A DNA stretch of 10,646 nucleotides from Pseudomonadota bacterium (lineage in GTDB: Bacteria > Pseudomonadota > Gammaproteobacteria > Burkholderiales > Burkholderiaceae_C). This document shows, piece by piece, positions 6,922 to 10,646 of this stretch. How positions within the stretch are numbered: the stretch's first letter is position 1; every line of letters starts with the position of its first letter. The stretch lies in the NCBI GenBank assembly GCA_023396625.1, contig JAEWVY010000229.1, forward strand, positions 1 through 10,646. Direction: 5' to 3'. A program made the translations under genes and the position numbers. A model generated the notes under the pieces. That model was given only the letters and a program-made list of their open reading frames with translations. It ran no database searches and had not been told where the DNA came from.

Positions 6922-7434
6922 ATGACCGATGCCACTTCCTTGACCGTGTTTGCCGCCGACTACGCGGACCCCGTCCACGCACGTGCCCTGCTGGGCCTGC
7001 TCGATGCCTATGCACGTGATCCGGCAGGCGGGGGCATGCCGCTGTCGGCGTACGCCCGTGCGAATCTGGTCCGCGAACTCGCCGCGCGGCCGCAGGCCTT
7101 CAGTGTGCTGGCGTTCGACGGCGCCGGTCGTGCCGACGCCACGCCGGTGGGCCTGGTCAACTGCATCGAGGGGTTTTCCACCTTCGCCTGCCGGCCGCTG
7201 GTGAACGTGCATGACGTGGTCGTCCTGGCCAGCCATCGGGGCCGGCGCGTGGGTGAACGCATGCTGCGCGAGGTGGCGCGTCTGGCCCGTGCCCGTGGCG
7301 CGTGCAAGCTGACGCTGGAGGTGCTGTCGGGCAATGCCTCGGCGCTGCGGCTCTATGAGCGGGTGGGATTTGCCGACTACCGGCTCGATCCGGCCATGGG
7401 CTCAGCGCGGTTCCTCCAAAAGTGGCTGGATTGA
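6922..7434 (+). CDS. GNAT-family N-acetyltransferase, substrate unknown
   Basis: Probable cytoplasmic acetyl-CoA-dependent N-acetyltransferase of 170 residues, normal for a single GNAT domain. Strand beta-4 VNVHDVVVLASHRGRRVG (94-111) ends in the acetyl-CoA pyrophosphate-binding loop HRGRRVG, followed by helix ERMLREVARLARARG. NASALRLYERVGF at 138-150 is the typical motif B, where the Tyr is the usual general acid. No substrate can be assigned; a small amine, an antibiotic-like compound or a protein N-terminus are all possible. The ATG at 6922 is the only reasonable start, yet it lacks a visible Shine-Dalgarno. It begins 50 bases (or 17, if the transporter starts at its GTG) from the divergent transporter gene, so the two could share control. 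A GCCGT/ACGGC stem with a GAAG loop directly follows the stop. Confidence 0.85.
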   Translation: MTDATSLTVFAADYADPVHARALLGLLDAYARDPAGGGMPLSAYARANLVRELAARPQAFSVLAFDGAGRADATPVGLVNCIEGFSTFACRPLVNVHDVVVLASHRGRRVGERMLREVARLARARGACKLTLEVLSGNASALRLYERVGFADYRLDPAMGSARFLQKWLD

Positions 7435-7448
7435 GCCGTGAAGACGGC
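7435..7448 (+). terminator. Small hairpin directly after the acetyltransferase stop
   Basis: GCCGT (7435-7439) and ACGGC (7444-7448) form a perfect 5-bp stem with a GAAG tetraloop, starting at the base after the stop codon. No T tract follows (the next bases are AATGCG), so it is only a weak terminator candidate. Confidence 0.25.
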
Positions 7449-7627
7449 AATGCGCCCGTGAGCGACATCTGACCCCGGTCACCGGCGAAGCGGGCGATCC
7501 GGCCGGGCAGCGTGTTGGCCGCGCACGAAGCGCCGCAATGGTCGGCGATAACCCTGAAACGGCGACGCAGACGGACGCCGAGGGAGCGGTGTGGCGGCTG
7601 TGGTGGGCCGCCAAGGCTCTCACCGCC

Positions 7628-7722
7628 TCTTGTTTCAAATTTTTGAATAAAAAATGCCGTTATCCAGCGTGAAATGGTGATTTCTAGCTATCGTTTTGAT
7701 ATTTGTTTTGAAAGTTCTATGG
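7628..7722. promoter_or_regulatory. AT-rich island with 14-bp inverted repeat, probable sucA control region
   Basis: The block is rich in A and T runs, unlike everything around it. It contains TTCAAA (7634-7639), two bases, then TTTGAA (7642-7647), a perfect dyad suited to a dimeric regulator. It also holds a TCTAGCTA segment at 7683-7690 that includes the tetramer CTAG, which is rare in many bacteria. Such islands in GC-rich genomes often mark promoters or sites for nucleoid proteins. The function here is inferred from composition and position. Confidence 0.4.
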
Positions 7723-7723
7723 A
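7696..7723 (+). promoter_or_regulatory. Candidate sigma-70 promoter for sucA
   Basis: TTGATA (7696-7701) matches the -35 consensus in five of six positions. Sixteen bases later TATGGA (7718-7723) matches the -10 box in only three of six. If used, it would give a 5' leader of about 235 bases before the sucA ATG. No better pair is obvious closer to the gene, so this remains a weak call. Confidence 0.25.
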
Positions 7724-7936
7724 CGCCCCCTTGCAATGCCGAACGGGTTTTTGCGATGGAAAGCGCTGTCCCTCCCCCTGAAAGGCGCGTGAAAGGACGA
7801 AAGACCCGCGGGCGAGTCAGCTTCGATGTGGGAATTGGTGGCACAATCGCCCGGTTACCTCGGCCCTTCCCCAGCCACAGTCGCATCCGCAAATCGGTTC
7901 AGCCGTGTCGCGGAAGGTATTGCAACCAGCTAATGT

Positions 7937-7948
7937 CCCCTGCAGGGG
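7937..7948. repeat. 12-bp palindrome CCCCTGCAGGGG just upstream of sucA
   Basis: A perfect palindrome lies 18 bases before the sucA start codon. As DNA it could be a small operator. As RNA it could fold as a CCCC/GGGG stem with a TGCA loop, close to where the ribosome would bind. No recognisable Shine-Dalgarno lies between it and the ATG. It could also be chance in G+C-rich sequence. Confidence 0.35.
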
Positions 7949-7966
7949 GGCGAAAGTCAGCGAAAC

Positions 7967-10646
7967 ATGAGTGAGACATCTTCGGTTTATGCCGCTTACA
8001 GCGGCAACACCTACCTCTTCGGCGGCAACGCGCCCTATGTCGAGGAGATGTATGAAAACTACCTGGCCAACCCGGCCAGCGTTCCCGACACCTGGCGCGA
8101 GTACTTCGACGCGCTGCAGCACGTTCCCGCGGTCGACGGCAGCAATGCCCGTGACGTGCCCCACCTGCCCGTTGTCAATGCCTTTGCGGAACGCGCCAAG
8201 CTCGGTGGCACGAAAGTGGTCATGGCCAGCGCGGACGCCGAAATGGGGCGCAAGCGAACGGCGGTGCAGCAGCTCATCGCCGCGTATCGCAACGTGGGCC
8301 AGCGCTGGGCCGATCTCGATCCGCTCAAGCGGGCGGAACGCCCGGTGATCCCGGAACTGGAGCCCTCGTTCTATGGTTTCACCGACGCGGACCAGGAAGC
8401 GGTGTTCGACACGAGCAACACCTTTTTCGGCAAGGAGCGCATGCCCCTGCGCGAACTCCTGAACGCGCTGCGGGAAACCTATTGCGGCACCATCGGCGCG
8501 GAGTTCATGTACGCCACCGACCAGGGGCAAAAGCGCTGGTGGCAGCAGAAGCTCGAAAGCATCCGGAGCAAGCCCAATTTCGGGGCCGAAAAGAAAAAGC
8601 ACATTCTCGACCGTCTGACGGCCGCCGAGGGGCTGGAGCGTTTTCTCCATACCAAGTACGTGGGCCAGAAGCGCTTCTCCCTCGAAGGGGGCGAAAGCTT
8701 CATCGCCGCCATGGATGAGCTGATCCAGCAGGCGGGCTCCCGCGGCGTGCAGGAAATCGTGATCGGCATGGCGCACCGCGGCCGCCTCAACGTGCTGGTC
8801 AACACACTGGGCAAGATGCCCGGCGGCCTGTTTGCCGAATTCGAGCACACGGCACCGGAAGACCTGCCGGCCGGTGACGTGAAGTATCACCAGGGTTTCA
8901 GCTCCGACGTGGCCACGCCTGGCGGTCCGGTCCACCTGTCGCTGGCCTTCAACCCTTCGCACCTGGAAATCGTGAATCCCGTGGTCGAAGGTTCCGTGCG
9001 TGCCCGTATGGATCGCCGCGCCGACCCCCTGGGCAAGCAGGTGCTGCCGGTGCTGGTGCACGGCGACGCGGCCTTCGCCGGCCAGGGCGTGATCATGGAG
9101 ACGCTGGCGCTCGCCGAAACCCGGGGTTATTCCACGGGGGGCACGGTGCACATCGTTATCAACAACCAGATTGGCTTCACCACGAGCGATCCGCGTGACA
9201 GCCGCTCCACACTCTACTGCACCGACGTGGTGAAAATGATCGAATCGCCGGTGCTGCACGTCAACGGCGATGACCCCGAGGCCGTGGTGCTCGCCACGCA
9301 GCTGGCGCTGGACTACCGCGTGGAGTTCAACAAGGATGTGGTGGTCGACATCATCTGTTTCCGCAAGCTCGGACACAACGAGCAGGACACGCCGGCACTG
9401 ACCCAGCCGCTGATGTACAAGAAAATCGCGGCGCATCCCGGCACGCGCAAGCTGTACGCGGACCGGCTGGCCGCGCAGGGCCTGGGCGAGTCGCTGGGCG
9501 ACGACATGGTCAAGGCCTACCGCGCCGCCATGGACGCGGGCCGGCACACGGTCGACCCGGTGGTCACCAACTTCAAGAACAAGTATGCGGTGGACTGGTC
9601 GCCATTCCTGGGCAAGAAATGGACCGACACCGGTGACACCGCCATTCCGCTGACCGAGTGGAAGCGTTTGGCCGAGAAGATCACGACCTTCCCGGCGGGC
9701 ATCGCGCCGCACCCTCTGGTCAAGAAGGTGTACGACGACCGCGCCGCCATGGGGCGTGGCGACCTGCCGGTGGACTGGGGCATGGGCGAGCACATGGCCT
9801 TCGCCTCGCTCGTGGCCAGCGGTTATCCGGTGCGCCTGTCAGGCGAGGATTGCGGACGCGGGACTTTCACCCACCGTCATGCGGTCGTGCACGATCAGAA
9901 CCGCGAGAAATGGGACACGGGCACCTACGTGCCCTTGCAGAACGTGGCTGAAAACCAGGCCCCGTTCGTGGTCATTGACTCCATCCTCTCCGAAGAGGCG
10001 GTGCTGGGCTTCGAATATGGCTATGCCTCCAACGACCCCAACACCCTGGTGATCTGGGAGGCACAGTTCGGCGACTTCGCCAACGGCGCCCAGGTGGTGA
10101 TCGACCAGTTCATCGCCTCGGGAGAAGTCAAGTGGGGCCGCGTCAACGGCCTGACCCTGATGCTGCCGCATGGCTACGAAGGGCAGGGGCCGGAGCACAG
10201 TTCGGCCCGCGTCGAACGCTTCATGCAGCTGGCTGCCGACACCAACATGCAGATCGTGCAACCGACCACGGCCAGCCAGATCTTCCACGTGCTGCGTCGG
10301 CAGATGGTGCGCAACCTGCGCAAGCCGCTGATCGTCTTCACGCCCAAATCGTTGCTGCGCGCCAAGGATGCGGCCTCACCCCTGAGCGAATTCACGCGCG
10401 GTGGCTTCCAGACCGTGATTCCGGAGAACAAGGCGCTCAAGGCCGACAAGGTCCGGCGAGTGATCGCTTGTTCGGGCAAGGTGTACTACGACCTGGTGAA
10501 GAAGCGCGAGGAAAAGGGAGCGGATGACGTGGCCATCCTGCGCGTGGAGCAACTCTACCCGTTCCCGCACAAGACCTTTGCCGCCGAACTGCGGAAATAT
10601 CCTGGCGCGACCGAGGTGGTCTGGTGCCAGGACGAGCCGCAGAACC
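7967..10646 (+). CDS. sucA: 2-oxoglutarate dehydrogenase E1 component SucA (partial, C-terminus beyond right edge)
   Basis: Thiamine-diphosphate-dependent E1 of the 2-oxoglutarate dehydrogenase complex. It decarboxylates 2-oxoglutarate in the TCA cycle and passes the succinyl group to the lipoyl domain of E2. There are 893 codons in the window (E. coli SucA is 933 residues), so only a short C-terminal part is missing. The N-terminal segment YLFGGNAPYVEEMYENYL at 16-33 is the conserved complex-assembly region. The dehydrogenase domain shows GMAHRGRLN at 267-275, FNPSHLEIVNPV at 328-339, the ThDP-binding GDAAFAGQG at 366-374 with NNQIGFTTS at 399-407, and KLGHNEQD at 467-474. The transketolase-like domain has GEDCGRGTF at about 626-634 and GYEGQGPEHSSAR at 736-748. 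The ATG follows an in-frame stop at 7931-7933 and is the only ATG fitting the family N-terminus. No good Shine-Dalgarno is visible. The genes for E2 and E3 would be expected to the right. Confidence 0.97.
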   Translation, partial: MSETSSVYAAYSGNTYLFGGNAPYVEEMYENYLANPASVPDTWREYFDALQHVPAVDGSNARDVPHLPVVNAFAERAKLGGTKVVMASADAEMGRKRTAVQQLIAAYRNVGQRWADLDPLKRAERPVIPELEPSFYGFTDADQEAVFDTSNTFFGKERMPLRELLNALRETYCGTIGAEFMYATDQGQKRWWQQKLESIRSKPNFGAEKKKHILDRLTAAEGLERFLHTKYVGQKRFSLEGGESFIAAMDELIQQAGSRGVQEIVIGMAHRGRLNVLVNTLGKMPGGLFAEFEHTAPEDLPAGDVKYHQGFSSDVATPGGPVHLSLAFNPSHLEIVNPVVEGSVRARMDRRADPLGKQVLPVLVHGDAAFAGQGVIMETLALAETRGYSTGGTVHIVINNQIGFTTSDPRDSRSTLYCTDVVKMIESPVLHVNGDDPEAVVLATQLALDYRVEFNKDVVVDIICFRKLGHNEQDTPALTQPLMYKKIAAHPGTRKLYADRLAAQGLGESLGDDMVKAYRAAMDAGRHTVDPVVTNFKNKYAVDWSPFLGKKWTDTGDTAIPLTEWKRLAEKITTFPAGIAPHPLVKKVYDDRAAMGRGDLPVDWGMGEHMAFASLVASGYPVRLSGEDCGRGTFTHRHAVVHDQNREKWDTGTYVPLQNVAENQAPFVVIDSILSEEAVLGFEYGYASNDPNTLVIWEAQFGDFANGAQVVIDQFIASGEVKWGRVNGLTLMLPHGYEGQGPEHSSARVERFMQLAADTNMQIVQPTTASQIFHVLRRQMVRNLRKPLIVFTPKSLLRAKDAASPLSEFTRGGFQTVIPENKALKADKVRRVIACSGKVYYDLVKKREEKGADDVAILRVEQLYPFPHKTFAAELRKYPGATEVVWCQDEPQN

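Larger units (their letters stand above)
7435..7966. other. Intergenic region upstream of sucA with no convincing gene
   Basis: This 532-base gap is the longest non-coding stretch here. Its left part (to about 7627) is GC-rich with several short inverted repeats, for example CCGGT-C-ACCGG at 7475-7485 and TGGCGG/CCGCCA at 7592-7612. Its centre (about 7628-7722) is sharply AT-rich. Its right part is GC-rich again. Open frames crossing it (for example 7402-7638 minus, 7635-7892 minus, 7696-7974 plus) show no protein motif and either overlap confirmed genes or have compositions like random GC-rich frames. The most likely role is the control region and 5' leader of sucA; a small RNA cannot be excluded. 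Confidence 0.6.

Noticed and set aside
7402..7638. 78-codon minus-strand frame
   Set aside because: It overlaps the end of the acetyltransferase gene and reads as low-complexity Ala/Arg/Ser with no motif.
7839..7853. TGGCAC resembling a sigma-54 -24 element
   Set aside because: The expected TTGC after five bases is CCCG, so the -12 element is missing.
7696..7974. 92-codon plus-strand frame entering the sucA start
   Set aside because: No ribosome binding site, no motif, composition unlike the genes around it, and it overlaps the sucA start in a different frame. A leader peptide cannot be fully excluded.
7817..9793. 658-codon minus-strand open frame
   Set aside because: Antisense to sucA, His/Val/Arg-rich, with no recognisable motif.

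Overview
This is a GC-rich bacterial window of ordinary chromosomal housekeeping genes. The proteins look like a betaproteobacterium of the order Burkholderiales, possibly Comamonadaceae. That placement rests on the general look of SucA (N-terminus YLFGGNAPYVEEMYENYL), HldD and FolP (GWSRKS motif) recalled from known families, so it is an inference at family level. I see no mobile element, CRISPR array, tRNA or rRNA, and no sign of recent gene transfer. The frames I accept as genes are uninterrupted.

Left region (1-3369): all enzymes needed to make ADP-L-glycero-beta-D-manno-heptose, the heptose donor for the LPS inner core, sit in one divergent cluster. On the minus strand, bifunctional hldE (kinase plus adenylyltransferase) is followed by hldD (epimerase, cut by the left edge), with an ATGA overlap. 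On the plus strand, gmhA (isomerase) and gmhB (phosphatase) also overlap by ATGA. Only 55 bases separate hldE from gmhA, and both promoters must lie in or beside that gap. Order of action: GmhA, HldE kinase domain, GmhB, HldE adenylyltransferase domain, HldD.

Middle region (3366-5596): the plus-strand operon runs on without a break into folP (dihydropteroate synthase, GTGA overlap with gmhB) and glmM (phosphoglucosamine mutase, 29-base gap). Heptose supply, folate synthesis and UDP-GlcNAc supply therefore appear to share one transcript. A perfect 7-bp hairpin overlaps the glmM stop codon.

Right-middle region (5654-7434): a 12-helix major facilitator transporter of unknown substrate converges on glmM. 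A GNAT N-acetyltransferase of unknown substrate is divergent from it, with a very short gap between their starts.

Right region (7435-10646): a 532-base gap without a convincing gene contains an AT-rich island, a candidate promoter and two short palindromes. It leads into sucA (2-oxoglutarate dehydrogenase E1), which runs off the right edge. The regulatory gaps, the operon arrangement and the start-site choices are the parts worth a second look. I did not find a novel multi-gene system.
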